64,000 nt of DNA from Pleodorina starrii (taxonomy: Eukaryota; Chlorophyta; Chlorophyceae; Chlamydomonadales; Volvocaceae), in the NCBI GenBank assembly GCA_030267565.1, contig BRXU01000001.1, forward strand, positions 4,092,001-4,156,000. The letters are read 5' to 3'. This document shows, piece by piece, positions 51,101-64,000 of the stretch. Within the stretch, counting starts at the first letter, position 1. Each line of letters begins with the position of its first letter. The notes under the pieces were generated by a model that had not been told where the DNA came from, ran no database searches, and saw nothing but the letters and a program-made list of their open reading frames with translations. A program made the position numbers and the translations under genes.

Positions 51101-54100
51101 CGCGGCGGAGGCCCGCGCTGGTGTTTACATTGGTTATCGGTGGGCCTAAATCGGCCAGAGATCCAGGCAGCCTGATATCAGCCTTGACGTTCGTCCGGGC
51201 TACAATTGAGGCTCTTGAGTATACGTTTCCAGATACAATCAGCTATGGGAGCAGTAAGAACAACTGCAAAGTTCAATCTCCACCGTATGATGTGTTGGAC
51301 GTCTCTTCCCTTCAATTGGACGCGCAAATGGTTCAGCGTACACACCCACAGCACGCATATATGATCTGATTTCCGGGGGGCGGCGCGCGCCGCGGGGTCT
51401 GCAAGGGAGGGGCACACCGCGCGCGGAACCGAGCCATGGGGAAAGGAGGGCGGCGCGCGCCGCGGGGCCTGCAAGAAAGGCGTGCACCGCGCACGGAACC
51501 GGGCACGAAGGGAGGGCTTCACGCGCCGCGGGCAGTGGGTGCGTGGCAAAGGGGAAGGGACGGCACCCGTCGATGGGTCGAGGGGGCACGTCGCGTGCGG
51601 GGCCAGGCCCAAGGAGGAAGACGCGGCACTCGCCGAGGGGTTGGTCAGCGATTGCACACCACGCGCCAGGTTGGGCCTAACGGGGGGGGCGTCGCGCCGC
51701 CGGGACGGGGCGAGCAGCGTCGAGGGGTACGGGGTGGGGCCCATGGCACACCGAAGAACCCAACATGGGCCAAAGGGGGGACGGCTAGATGATCACAGGT
51801 CGGCGGGGAAGCCGGCGCTCGCCAGAAAGGGCGGGCACGCAAGGGGGGGGGCAGGTGCAACCGCACGGGACACCAGCACTCCGTTTGCTGAGCGACACGA
51901 ATGCCGTCGGGATTACAGGGGATCCCACCTCCCGAGGCCGGGACCCGGGCCGGCACCAGCAGGGGCGGGGCGACACGGGAGCGGGTGCAGCGCCTAAAGA
52001 TCTGCCTGGCAAGCGGGTACGACTGGGACAGGAGAGCAGGCGCCGGAGCCTGGGGGCCTGGAGCGGGACCCTACACCCGCTTCCTGCATCGGCTACGGCA
52101 GGGGATCGACTACCCGGGTGGGGGGCCCTGGCCTGATGCCCGCGGCGGAGGCGCTGGAGGCCCTGGCCTGATGCCCGCGGCGGAGGCCCGCGCTGGTGTT
52201 TACATTGGTTATCGGTGGGCCTAAATCGGCCAGAGATCCAGGCAGCCTGATATCAGCCTTGACGTTCGTCCGGGCTACAATTGAGGCTCTTGAGTATACG
52301 TTTCCAGATACAATCAGCTATGGGAGCAGTAAGAACAACTGCAAAGTTCAATCTCCACCGTATGATGTGTTGGACGTCTCTTCCCTTCAATTGGACGCGC
52401 AAATGGTTCAGCGTACACACCCACAGCACGCATATATGATCTGATTTCCGGGGGGCGGCGCGCGCCGCGGGGTCTGCAAGGGAGGGGCACACCGCGCGCG
52501 GAACCGAGCCATGGGGAAAGGAGGGCGGCGCGCGCCGCGGGGCCTGCAAGAAAGGCGTGCACCGCGCACGGAACCGGGCACGAAGGGAGGGCTTCACGCG
52601 CCGCGGGCAGTGGGTGCGTGGCAAAGGGGAAGGGACGGCACCCGTCGATGGGTCGAGGGGGCACGTCGCGTGCGGGGCCAGGCCCAAGGAGGAAGACGCG
52701 GCACTCGCCGAGGGGTTGGTCAGCGATTGCACACCACGCGCCAGGTTGGGCCTAACGGGGGGGGCGTCGCGCCGCCGGGACGGGGCGAGCAGCGTCGAGG
52801 GGTACGGGGTGGGGCCCATGGCACACCGAAGAACCCAACATGGGCCAAAGGGGGGACGGCTAGATGATCACAGGTCGGCGGGGAAGCCGGCGCTCGCCAG
52901 AAAGGGCGGGCACGCAAGGGGGGGGGCAGGTGCAACCGCACGGGACACCAGCACTCCGTTTGCTGAGCGACACGAATGCCGTCGGGATTACAGGGGATCC
53001 CACCTCCCGAGGCCGGGACCCGGGCCGGCACCAGCAGGGGCGGGGCGACACGGGAGCGGGTGCAGCGCCTAAAGATCTGCCTGGCAAGCGGGTACGACTG
53101 GGACAGGAGAGCAGGCGCCGGAGCCTGGGGGCCTGGAGCGGGACCCTACACCCGCTTCCTGCATCGGCTACGGCAGGGGATCGACTACCCGGGTGGGGGG
53201 CCCTGGCCTGATGCCCGCGGCGGAGGCGCTGGAGGCCCTGGCCTGATGCCCGCGGCGGAGGCCCGCGCTGGTGTTTACATTGGTTATCGGTGGGCCTAAA
53301 TCGGCCAGAGATCCAGGCAGCCTGATATCAGCCTTGACGTTCGTCCGGGCTACAATTGAGGCTCTTGAGTATACGTTTCCAGATACAATCAGCTATGGGA
53401 GCAGTAAGAACAACTGCAAAGTTCAATCTCCACCGTATGATGTGTTGGACGTCTCTTCCCTTCAATTGGACGCGCAAATGGTTCAGCGTACACACCCACA
53501 GCACGCATATATGATCTGATTTCCGGGGGGCGGCGCGCGCCGCGGGGTCTGCAAGGGAGGGGCACACCGCGCGCGGAACCGAGCCATGGGGAAAGGAGGG
53601 CGGCGCGCGCCGCGGGGCCTGCAAGAAAGGCGTGCACCGCGCACGGAACCGGGCACGAAGGGAGGGCTTCACGCGCCGCGGGCAGTGGGTGCGTGGCAAA
53701 GGGGAAGGGACGGCACCCGTCGATGGGTCGAGGGGGCACGTCGCGTGCGGGGCCAGGCCCAAGGAGGAAGACGCGGCACTCGCCGAGGGGTTGGTCAGCG
53801 ATTGCACACCACGCGCCAGGTTGGGCCTAACGGGGGGGGCGTCGCGCCGCCGGGACGGGGCGAGCAGCGTCGAGGGGTACGGGGTGGGGCCCATGGCACA
53901 CCGAAGAACCCAACATGGGCCAAAGGGGGGACGGCTAGATGATCACAGGTCGGCGGGGAAGCCGGCGCTCGCCAGAAAGGGCGGGCACGCAAGGGGGGGG
54001 GCAGGTGCAACCGCACGGGACACCAGCACTCCGTTTGCTGAGCGACACGAATGCCGTCGGGATTACAGGGGATCCCACCTCCCGAGGCCGGGACCCGGGC

Positions 54101-57100
54101 CGGCACCAGCAGGGGCGGGGCGACACGGGAGCGGGTGCAGCGCCTAAAGATCTGCCTGGCAAGCGGGTACGACTGGGACAGGAGAGCAGGCGCCGGAGCC
54201 TGGGGGCCTGGAGCGGGACCCTACACCCGCTTCCTGCATCGGCTACGGCAGGGGATCGACTACCCGGGTGGGGGGCCCTGGCCTGATGCCCGCGGCGGAG
54301 GCGCTGGAGGCCCTGGCCTGATGCCCGCGGCGGAGGCCCGCGCTGGTGTTTACATTGGTTATCGGTGGGCCTAAATCGGCCAGAGATCCAGGCAGCCTGA
54401 TATCAGCCTTGACGTTCGTCCGGGCTACAATTGAGGCTCTTGAGTATACGTTTCCAGATACAATCAGCTATGGGAGCAGTAAGAACAACTGCAAAGTTCA
54501 ATCTCCACCGTATGATGTGTTGGACGTCTCTTCCCTTCAATTGGACGCGCAAATGGTTCAGCGTACACACCCACAGCACGCATATATGATCTGATTTCCG
54601 GGGGGCGGCGCGCGCCGCGGGGTCTGCAAGGGAGGGGCACACCGCGCGCGGAACCGAGCCATGGGGAAAGGAGGGCGGCGCGCGCCGCGGGGCCTGCAAG
54701 AAAGGCGTGCACCGCGCACGGAACCGGGCACGAAGGGAGGGCTTCACGCGCCGCGGGCAGTGGGTGCGTGGCAAAGGGGAAGGGACGGCACCCGTCGATG
54801 GGTCGAGGGGGCACGTCGCGTGCGGGGCCAGGCCCAAGGAGGAAGACGCGGCACTCGCCGAGGGGTTGGTCAGCGATTGCACACCACGCGCCAGGTTGGG
54901 CCTAACGGGGGGGGCGTCGCGCCGCCGGGACGGGGCGAGCAGCGTCGAGGGGTACGGGGTGGGGCCCATGGCACACCGAAGAACCCAACATGGGCCAAAG
55001 GGGGGACGGCTAGATGATCACAGGTCGGCGGGGAAGCCGGCGCTCGCCAGAAAGGGCGGGCACGCAAGGGGGGGGGCAGGTGCAACCGCACGGGACACCA
55101 GCACTCCGTTTGCTGAGCGACACGAATGCCGTCGGGATTACAGGGGATCCCACCTCCCGAGGCCGGGACCCGGGCCGGCACCAGCAGGGGCGGGGCGACA
55201 CGGGAGCGGGTGCAGCGCCTAAAGATCTGCCTGGCAAGCGGGTACGACTGGGACAGGAGAGCAGGCGCCGGAGCCTGGGGGCCTGGAGCGGGACCCTACA
55301 CCCGCTTCCTGCATCGGCTACGGCAGGGGATCGACTACCCGGGTGGGGGGCCCTGGCCTGATGCCCGCGGCGGAGGCGCTGGAGGCCCTGGCCTGATGCC
55401 CGCGGCGGAGGCCCGCGCTGGTGTTTACATTGGTTATCGGTGGGCCTAAATCGGCCAGAGATCCAGGCAGCCTGATATCAGCCTTGACGTTCGTCCGGGC
55501 TACAATTGAGGCTCTTGAGTATACGTTTCCAGATACAATCAGCTATGGGAGCAGTAAGAACAACTGCAAAGTTCAATCTCCACCGTATGATGTGTTGGAC
55601 GTCTCTTCCCTTCAATTGGACGCGCAAATGGTTCAGCGTACACACCCACAGCACGCATATATGATCTGATTTCCGGGGGGCGGCGCGCGCCGCGGGGTCT
55701 GCAAGGGAGGGGCACACCGCGCGCGGAACCGAGCCATGGGGAAAGGAGGGCGGCGCGCGCCGCGGGGCCTGCAAGAAAGGCGTGCACCGCGCACGGAACC
55801 GGGCACGAAGGGAGGGCTTCACGCGCCGCGGGCAGTGGGTGCGTGGCAAAGGGGAAGGGACGGCACCCGTCGATGGGTCGAGGGGGCACGTCGCGTGCGG
55901 GGCCAGGCCCAAGGAGGAAGACGCGGCACTCGCCGAGGGGTTGGTCAGCGATTGCACACCACGCGCCAGGTTGGGCCTAACGGGGGGGGCGTCGCGCCGC
56001 CGGGACGGGGCGAGCAGCGTCGAGGGGTACGGGGTGGGGCCCATGGCACACCGAAGAACCCAACATGGGCCAAAGGGGGGACGGCTAGATGATCACAGGT
56101 CGGCGGGGAAGCCGGCGCTCGCCAGAAAGGGCGGGCACGCAAGGGGGGGGGCAGGTGCAACCGCACGGGACACCAGCACTCCGTTTGCTGAGCGACACGA
56201 ATGCCGTCGGGATTACAGGGGATCCCACCTCCCGAGGCCGGGACCCGGGCCGGCACCAGCAGGGGCGGGGCGACACGGGAGCGGGTGCAGCGCCTAAAGA
56301 TCTGCCTGGCAAGCGGGTACGACTGGGACAGGAGAGCAGGCGCCGGAGCCTGGGGGCCTGGAGCGGGACCCTACACCCGCTTCCTGCATCGGCTACGGCA
56401 GGGGATCGACTACCCGGGTGGGGGGCCCTGGCCTGATGCCCGCGGCGGAGGCGCTGGAGGCCCTGGCCTGATGCCCGCGGCGGAGGCCCGCGCTGGTGTT
56501 TACATTGGTTATCGGTGGGCCTAAATCGGCCAGAGATCCAGGCAGCCTGATATCAGCCTTGACGTTCGTCCGGGCTACAATTGAGGCTCTTGAGTATACG
56601 TTTCCAGATACAATCAGCTATGGGAGCAGTAAGAACAACTGCAAAGTTCAATCTCCACCGTATGATGTGTTGGACGTCTCTTCCCTTCAATTGGACGCGC
56701 AAATGGTTCAGCGTACACACCCACAGCACGCATATATGATCTGATTTCCGGGGGGCGGCGCGCGCCGCGGGGTCTGCAAGGGAGGGGCACACCGCGCGCG
56801 GAACCGAGCCATGGGGAAAGGAGGGCGGCGCACGCCGCGGGGCCTGCAAGAAAGGCGTGCACCGCGCACGGAACCGGGCACGAAGGGAGGGCTTCACGCG
56901 CCGCGGGCAGTGGGTGCGTGGCAAAGGGGAAGGGACGGCACCCGTCGATGGGTCGAGGGGGCACGTCGCGTGCGGGGCCAGGCCCAAGGAGGAAGACGCG
57001 GCACTCGCCGAGGGGTTGGTCAGCGATTGCACACCACGCGCCAGGTTGGGCCTAACGGGGGGGGCGTCGCGCCGCCGGGACGGGGCGAGCAGCGTCGAGG

Positions 57101-60100
57101 GGTACGGGGTGGGGCCCATGGCACACCGAAGAACCCAACATGGGCCAAAGGGGGGACGGCTAGATGATCACAGGTCGGCGGGGAAGCCGGCGCTCGCCAG
57201 AAAGGGCGGGCACGCAAGGGGGGGGGCAGGTGCAACCGCACGGGACACCAGCACTCCGTTTGCTGAGCGACACGAATGCCGTCGGGATTACAGGGGATCC
57301 CACCTCCCGAGGCCGGGACCCGGGCCGGCACCAGCAGGGGCGGGGCGACACGGGAGCGGGTGCAGCGCCTAAAGATCTGCCTGGCAAGCGGGTACGACTG
57401 GGACAGGAGAGCAGGCGCCGGAGCCTGGGGGCCTGGAGCGGGACCCTACACCCGCTTCCTGCATCGGCTACGGCAGGGGATCGACTACCCGGGTGGGGGG
57501 CCCTGGCCTGATGCCCGCGGCGGAGGCGCTGGAGGCCCTGGCCTGATGCCCGCGGCGGAGGCCCGCGCTGGTGTTTACATTGGTTATCGGTGGGCCTAAA
57601 TCGGCCAGAGATCCAGGCAGCCTGATATCAGCCTTGACGTTCGTCCGGGCTACAATTGAGGCTCTTGAGTATACGTTTCCAGATACAATCAGCTATGGGA
57701 GCAGTAAGAACAACTGCAAAGTTCAATCTCCACCGTATGATGTGTTGGACGTCTCTTCCCTTCAATTGGACGCGCAAATGGTTCAGCGTACACACCCACA
57801 GCACGCATATATGATCTGATTTCCGGGGGGCGGCGCGCGCCGCGGGGTCTGCAAGGGAGGGGCACACCGCGCGCGGAACCGAGCCATGGGGAAAGGAGGG
57901 CGGCGCGCGCCGCGGGGCCTGCAAGAAAGGCGTGCACCGCGCACGGAACCGGGCACGAAGGGAGGGCTTCACGCGCCGCGGGCAGTGGGTGCGTGGCAAA
58001 GGGGAAGGGACGGCACCCGTCGATGGGTCGAGGGGGCACGTCGCGTGCGGGGCCAGGCCCAAGGAGGAAGACGCGGCACTCGCCGAGGGGTTGGTCAGCG
58101 ATTGCACACCACGCGCCAGGTTGGGCCTAACGGGGGGGGCGTCGCGCCGCCGGGACGGGGCGAGCAGCGTCGAGGGGTACGGGGTGGGGCCCATGGCACA
58201 CCGAAGAACCCAACATGGGCCAAAGGGGGGACGGCTAGATGATCACAGGTCGGCGGGGAAGCCGGCGCTCGCCAGAAAGGGCGGGCACGCAAGGGGGGGG
58301 GCAGGTGCAACCGCACGGGACACCAGCACTCCGTTTGCTGAGCGACACGAATGCCGTCGGGATTACAGGGGATCCCACCTCCCGAGGCCGGGACCCGGGC
58401 CGGCACCAGCAGGGGCGGGGCGACACGGGAGCGGGTGCAGCGCCTAAAGATCTGCCTGGCAAGCGGGTACGACTGGGACAGGAGAGCAGGCGCCGGAGCC
58501 TGGGGGCCTGGAGCGGGACCCTACACCCGCTTCCTGCATCGGCTACGGCAGGGGATCGACTACCCGGGTGGGGGGCCCTGGCCTGATGCCCGCGGCGGAG
58601 GCGCTGGAGGCCCTGGCCTGATGCCCGCGGCGGAGGCCCGCGCTGGTGTTTACATTGGTTATCGGTGGGCCTAAATCGGCCAGAGATCCAGGCAGCCTGA
58701 TATCAGCCTTGACGTTCGTCCGGGCTACAATTGAGGCTCTTGAGTATACGTTTCCAGATACAATCAGCTATGGGAGCAGTAAGAACAACTGCAAAGTTCA
58801 ATCTCCACCGTATGATGTGTTGGACGTCTCTTCCCTTCAATTGGACGCGCAAATGGTTCAGCGTACACACCCACAGCACGCATATATGATCTGATTTCCG
58901 GGGGGCGGCGCGCGCCGCGGGGTCTGCAAGGGAGGGGCACACCGCGCGCGGAACCGAGCCATGGGGAAAGGAGGGCGGCGCGCGCCGCGGGGCCTGCAAG
59001 AAAGGCGTGCACCGCGCACGGAACCGGGCACGAAGGGAGGGCTTCACGCGCCGCGGGCAGTGGGTGCGTGGCAAAGGGGAAGGGACGGCACCCGTCGATG
59101 GGTCGAGGGGGCACGTCGCGTGCGGGGCCAGGCCCAAGGAGGAAGACGCGGCACTCGCCGAGGGGTTGGTCAGCGATTGCACACCACGCGCCAGGTTGGG
59201 CCTAACGGGGGGGGCGTCGCGCCGCCGGGACGGGGCGAGCAGCGTCGAGGGGTACGGGGTGGGGCCCATGGCACACCGAAGAACCCAACATGGGCCAAAG
59301 GGGGGACGGCTAGATGATCACAGGTCGGCGGGGAAGCCGGCGCTCGCCAGAAAGGGCGGGCACACAAGGGGGGGGGCAGGTGCAACCGCACGGGACACCA
59401 GCACTCCGTTTGCTGAGCGACACGAATGCCGTCGGGATTACAGGGGATCCCACCTCCCGAGGCCGGGACCCGGGCCGGCACCAGCAGGGGCGGGGCGACA
59501 CGGGAGCGGGTGCAGCGCCTAAAGATCTGCCTGGCAAGCGGGTACGACTGGGACAGGAGAGCAGGCGCCGGAGCCTGGGGGCCTGGAGCGGGACCCTACA
59601 CCCGCTTCCTGCATCGGCTACGGCAGGGGATCGACTACCCGGGTGGGGGGCCCTGGCCTGATGCCCGCGGCGGAGGCGCTGGAGGCCCTGGCCTGATGCC
59701 CGCGGCGGAGGCCCGCGCTGGTGTTTACATTGGTTATCGGTGGGCCTAAATCGGCCAGAGATCCAGGCAGCCTGATATCAGCCTTGACGTTCGTCCGGGC
59801 TACAATTGAGGCTCTTGAGTATACGTTTCCAGATACAATCAGCTATGGGAGCAGTAAGAACAACTGCAAAGTTCAATCTCCACCGTATGATGTGTTGGAC
59901 GTCTCTTCCCTTCAATTGGACGCGCAAATGGTTCAGCGTACACACCCACAGCACGCATATATGATCTGATTTCCGGGGGGCGGCGCGCGCCGCGGGGTCT
60001 GCAAGGGAGGGGCACACCGCGCGCGGAACCGAGCCATGGGGAAAGGAGGGCGGCGCGCGCCGCGGGGCCTGCAAGAAAGGCGTGCACCGCGCACGGAACC

Positions 60101-63100
60101 GGGCACGAAGGGAGGGCTTCACGCGCCGCGGGCAGTGGGTGCGTGGCAAAGGGGAAGGGACGGCACCCGTCGATGGGTCGAGGGGGCACGTCGCGTGCGG
60201 GGCCAGGCCCAAGGAGGAAGACGCGGCACTCGCCGAGGGGTTGGTCAGCGATTGCACACCACGCGCCAGGTTGGGCCTAACGGGGGGGGCGTCGCGCCGC
60301 CGGGACGGGGCGAGCAGCGTCGAGGGGTACGGGGTGGGGCCCATGGCACACCGAAGAACCCAACATGGGCCAAAGGGGGGACGGCTAGATGATCACAGGT
60401 CGGCGGGGAAGCCGGCGCTCGCCAGAAAGGGCGGGCACGCAAGGGGGGGGGCAGGTGCAACCGCACGGGACACCAGCACTCCGTTTGCTGAGCGACACGA
60501 ATGCCGTCGGGATTACAGGGGATCCCACCTCCCGAGGCCGGGACCCGGGCCGGCACCAGCAGGGGCGGGGCGACACGGGAGCGGGTGCAGCGCCTAAAGA
60601 TCTGCCTGGCAAGCGGGTACGACTGGGACAGGAGAGCAGGCGCCGGAGCCTGGGGGCCTGGAGCGGGACCCTACACCCGCTTCCTGCATCGGCTACGGCA
60701 GGGGATCGACTACCCGGGTGGGGGGCCCTGGCCTGATGCCCGCGGCGGAGGCGCTGGAGGCCCTGGCCTGATGCCCGCGGCGGAGGCCCGCGCTGGTGTT
60801 TACATTGGTTATCGGTGGGCCTAAATCGGCCAGAGATCCAGGCAGCCTGATATCAGCCTTGACGTTCGTCCGGGCTACAATTGAGGCTCTTGAGTATACG
60901 TTTCCAGATACAATCAGCTATGGGAGCAGTAAGAACAACTGCAAAGTTCAATCTCCACCGTATGATGTGTTGGACGTCTCTTCCCTTCAATTGGACGCGC
61001 AAATGGTTCAGCGTACACACCCACAGCACGCATATATGATCTGATTTCCGGGGGGCGGCGCGCGCCGCGGGGTCTGCAAGGGAGGGGCACACCGCGCGCG
61101 GAACCGAGCCATGGGGAAAGGAGGGCGGCGCGCGCCGCGGGGCCTGCAAGAAAGGCGTGCACCGCGCACGGAACCGGGCACGAAGGGAGGGCTTCACGCG
61201 CCGCGGGCAGTGGGTGCGTGGCAAAGGGGAAGGGACGGCACCCGTCGATGGGTCGAGGGGGCACGTCGCGTGCGGGGCCAGGCCCAAGGAGGAAGACGCG
61301 GCACTCGCCGAGGGGTTGGTCAGCGATTGCACACCACGCGCCAGGTTGGGCCTAACGGGGGGGGCGTCGCGCCGCCGGGACGGGGCGAGCAGCGTCGAGG
61401 GGTACGGGGTGGGGCCCATGGCACACCGAAGAACCCAACATGGGCCAAAGGGGGGACGGCTAGATGATCACAGGTCGGCGGGGAAGCCGGCGCTCGCCAG
61501 AAAGGGCGGGCACGCAAGGGGGGGGGCAGGTGCAACCGCACGGGACACCAGCACTCCGTTTGCTGAGCGACACGAATGCCGTCGGGATTACAGGGGATCC
61601 CACCTCCCGAGGCCGGGACCCGGGCCGGCACCAGCAGGGGCGGGGCGACACGGGAGCGGGTGCAGCGCCTAAAGATCTGCCTGGCAAGCGGGTACGACTG
61701 GGACAGGAGAGCAGGCGCCGGAGCCTGGGGGCCTGGAGCGGGACCCTACACCCGCTTCCTGCATCGGCTACGGCAGGGGATCGACTACCCGGGTGGGGGG
61801 CCCTGGCCTGATGCCCGCGGCGGAGGCGCTGGAGGCCCTGGCCTGATGCCCGCGGCGGAGGCCCGCGCTGGTGTTTACATTGGTTATCGGTGGGCCTAAA
61901 TCGGCCAGAGATCCAGGCAGCCTGATATCAGCCTTGACGTTCGTCCGGGCTACAATTGAGGCTCTTGAGTATACGTTTCCAGATACAATCAGCTATGGGA
62001 GCAGTAAGAACAACTGCAAAGTTCAATCTCCACCGTATGATGTGTTGGACGTCTCTTCCCTTCAATTGGACGCGCAAATGGTTCAGCGTACACACCCACA
62101 GCACGCATATATGATCTGATTTCCGGGGGGCGGCGCGCGCCGCGGGGTCTGCAAGGGAGGGGCACACCGCGCGCGGAACCGAGCCATGGGGAAAGGAGGG
62201 CGGCGCGCGCCGCGGGGCCTGCAAGAAAGGCGTGCACCGCGCACGGAACCGGGCACGAAGGGAGGGCTTCACGCGCCGCGGGCAGTGGGTGCGTGGCAAA
62301 GGGGAAGGGACGGCACCCGTCGATGGGTCGAGGGGGCACGTCGCGTGCGGGGCCAGGCCCAAGGAGGAAGACGCGGCACTCGCCGAGGGGTTGGTCAGCG
62401 ATTGCACACCACGCGCCAGGTTGGGCCTAACGGGGGGGGCGTCGCGCCGCCGGGACGGGGCGAGCAGCGTCGAGGGGTACGGGGTGGGGCCCATGGCACA
62501 CCGAAGAACCCAACATGGGCCAAAGGGGGGACGGCTAGATGATCACAGGTCGGCGGGGAAGCCGGCGCTCGCCAGAAAGGGCGGGCACGCAAGGGGGGGG
62601 GCAGGTGCAACCGCACGGGACACCAGCACTCCGTTTGCTGAGCGACACGAATGCCGTCGGGATTACAGGGGATCCCACCTCCCGAGGCCGGGACCCGGGC
62701 CGGCACCAGCAGGGGCGGGGCGACACGGGAGCGGGTGCAGCGCCTAAAGATCTGCCTGGCAAGCGGGTACGACTGGGACAGGAGAGCAGGCGCCGGAGCC
62801 TGGGGGCCTGGAGCGGGACCCTACACCCGCTTCCTGCATCGGCTACGGCAGGGGATCGACTACCCGGGTGGGGGGCCCTGGCCTGATGCCCGCGGCGGAG
62901 GCGCTGGAGGCCCTGGCCTGATGCCCGCGGCGGAGGCCCGCGCTGGTGTTTACATTGGTTATCGGTGGGCCTAAATCGGCCAGAGATCCAGGCAGCCTGA
63001 TATCAGCCTTGACGTTCGTCCGGGCTACAATTGAGGCTCTTGAGTATACGTTTCCAGATACAATCAGCTATGGGAGCAGTAAGAACAACTGCAAAGTTCA

Positions 63101-63977
63101 ATCTCCACCGTATGATGTGTTGGACGTCTCTTCCCTTCAATTGGACGCGCAAATGGTTCAGCGTACACACCCACAGCACGCATATATGATCTGATTTCCG
63201 GGGGGCGGCGCGCGCCGCGGGGTCTGCAAGGGAGGGGCACACCGCGCGCGGAACCGAGCCATGGGGAAAGGAGGGCGGCGCGCGCCGCGGGGCCTGCAAG
63301 AAAGGCGTGCACCGCGCACGGAACCGGGCACGAAGGGAGGGCTTCACGCGCCGCGGGCAGTGGGTGCGTGGCAAAGGGGAAGGGACGGCACCCGTCGATG
63401 GGTCGAGGGGGCACGTCGCGTGCGGGGCCAGGCCCAAGGAGGAAGACGCGGCACTCGCCGAGGGGTTGGTCAGCGATTGCACACCACGCGCCAGGTTGGG
63501 CCTAACGGGGGGGGCGTCGCGCCGCCGGGACGGGGCGAGCAGCGTCGAGGGGTACGGGGTGGGGCCCATGGCACACCGAAGAACCCAACATGGGCCAAAG
63601 GGGGGACGGCTAGATGATCACAGGTCGGCGGGGAAGCCGGCGCTCGCCAGAAAGGGCGGGCACGCAAGGGGGGGGGCAGGTGCAACCGCACGGGACACCA
63701 GCACTCCGTTTGCTGAGCGACACGAATGCCGTCGGGATTACAGGGGATCCCACCTCCCGAGGCCGGGACCCGGGCCGGCACCAGCAGGGGCGGGGCGACA
63801 CGGGAGCGGGTGCAGCGCCTAAAGATCTGCCTGGCAAGCGGGTACGACTGGGACAGGAGAGCAGGCGCCGGAGCCTGGGGGCCTGGAGCGGGACCCTACA
63901 CCCGCTTCCTGCATCGGCTACGGCAGGGGATCGACTACCCGGGTGGGGGGCCCTGGCCTGATGCCCGCGGCGGAGGC
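47891..63977. repeat. 1075-bp satellite array, about 15 units
   Basis: Units start with cgctggtgtttacattgg at 47891, 48966, 50041 and every 1075 bp to 62941. There are 14 full units and a fifteenth of about 1037 bp that breaks off near 63977 into different sequence (ggccggcgaggcagcg). Each unit has a moderate-GC first 260 bp and a very GC-rich remainder, with two copies of ccctggcctgatgcccgcgg near its end. Units are almost identical. I see single changes at 56831 (A for G) and 59363 (A for G), and the first unit has G-run lengths of 7 and 10 where the rest have 8 and 9. Open frames of 75-188 codons recur on both strands of every unit, but none has a recognisable domain or coding hallmark. 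Confidence 0.97.
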
Positions 63978-64000
63978 CGGCGAGGCAGCGACGGACCGGT
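63978..64000. other. Sequence beyond the satellite array
   Basis: Only the last 23 bases diverge from the satellite unit. Either the array ends here, or a rearranged unit begins; the window is too short to tell. Confidence 0.4.

Noticed and set aside
47891..64000. Repeated 171-, 188-, 118- and 116-codon ORFs of the satellite as a tandem gene family
   Set aside because: They overlap on both strands, result from GC-rich composition, show no domain, and the units are too alike to test for codon constraint.

Overview
This window is nuclear DNA of a eukaryote and holds no gene I can assign to the host with confidence. It is a repeat-rich, GC-rich region made of transposable elements, minisatellites and a long satellite array. 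A green alga (Chlorophyta) is the most likely source. The reasons are a LINE with both an APE-type and a restriction-like endonuclease (the Dualen/RandI type, first described in Chlamydomonas), a copia-type primer site matching the anticodon arm of initiator tRNA-Met (as in copia and, from memory, Volvox Osser), a Ty3/gypsy chromovirus, and Ser-Pro-rich coding-like repeats. No ribosomal RNA or conserved host protein is present to prove this.

Layout, left to right. 1-5.3 kb: simple and tandem repeats (a 10-bp minisatellite, a 404-bp tandem duplication, 30-bp repeats, and a 2-kb Pro/Ser-type repeat open on the minus strand). 5.3-11.3 kb: mostly unassigned, with a Harbinger-like MITE (6603-7294) and an old relative of the right-hand satellite (about 9340-10320). 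11.3-22.0 kb: a decayed minus-strand Helitron with an OTU protease domain, split by a young plus-strand Ty3/gypsy chromovirus (12072-19228, TSD tatag). 22-28 kb: a dispersed repeat (R1) and several tandem repeats. 28.5-30.5 kb: a second MITE and a large inverted repeat with perfect 62-bp palindromes.

30.5-39.8 kb: an apparently intact minus-strand Dualen-type LINE. Its single ORF of about 3027 codons reads Josephin-like protease, APE endonuclease, reverse transcriptase, a long unknown region, RNase H, zinc finger and restriction-like endonuclease. It is flanked by an unusually long perfect 84-bp direct repeat that contains the palindrome. 40.6-47.2 kb: R1 copies, one interrupted by a minus-strand Ty1/copia element whose 5' end is replaced by a tandem TRIM-like unit. 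47.9-64 kb: about 15 copies of a 1075-bp satellite, almost identical to each other.

The elements form a nested record of insertions: gypsy in Helitron, copia/TRIM chimera in R1, LINE in palindrome. The LINE (intact ORF, perfect flanking repeats) and the gypsy (LTRs with one visible difference) look recent; the Helitron and the 9-10 kb satellite relative look old. Long ORFs without internal TAA or TAG (LINE, copia) argue for the standard genetic code, which makes the two in-frame UAG codons inside the gypsy noteworthy.
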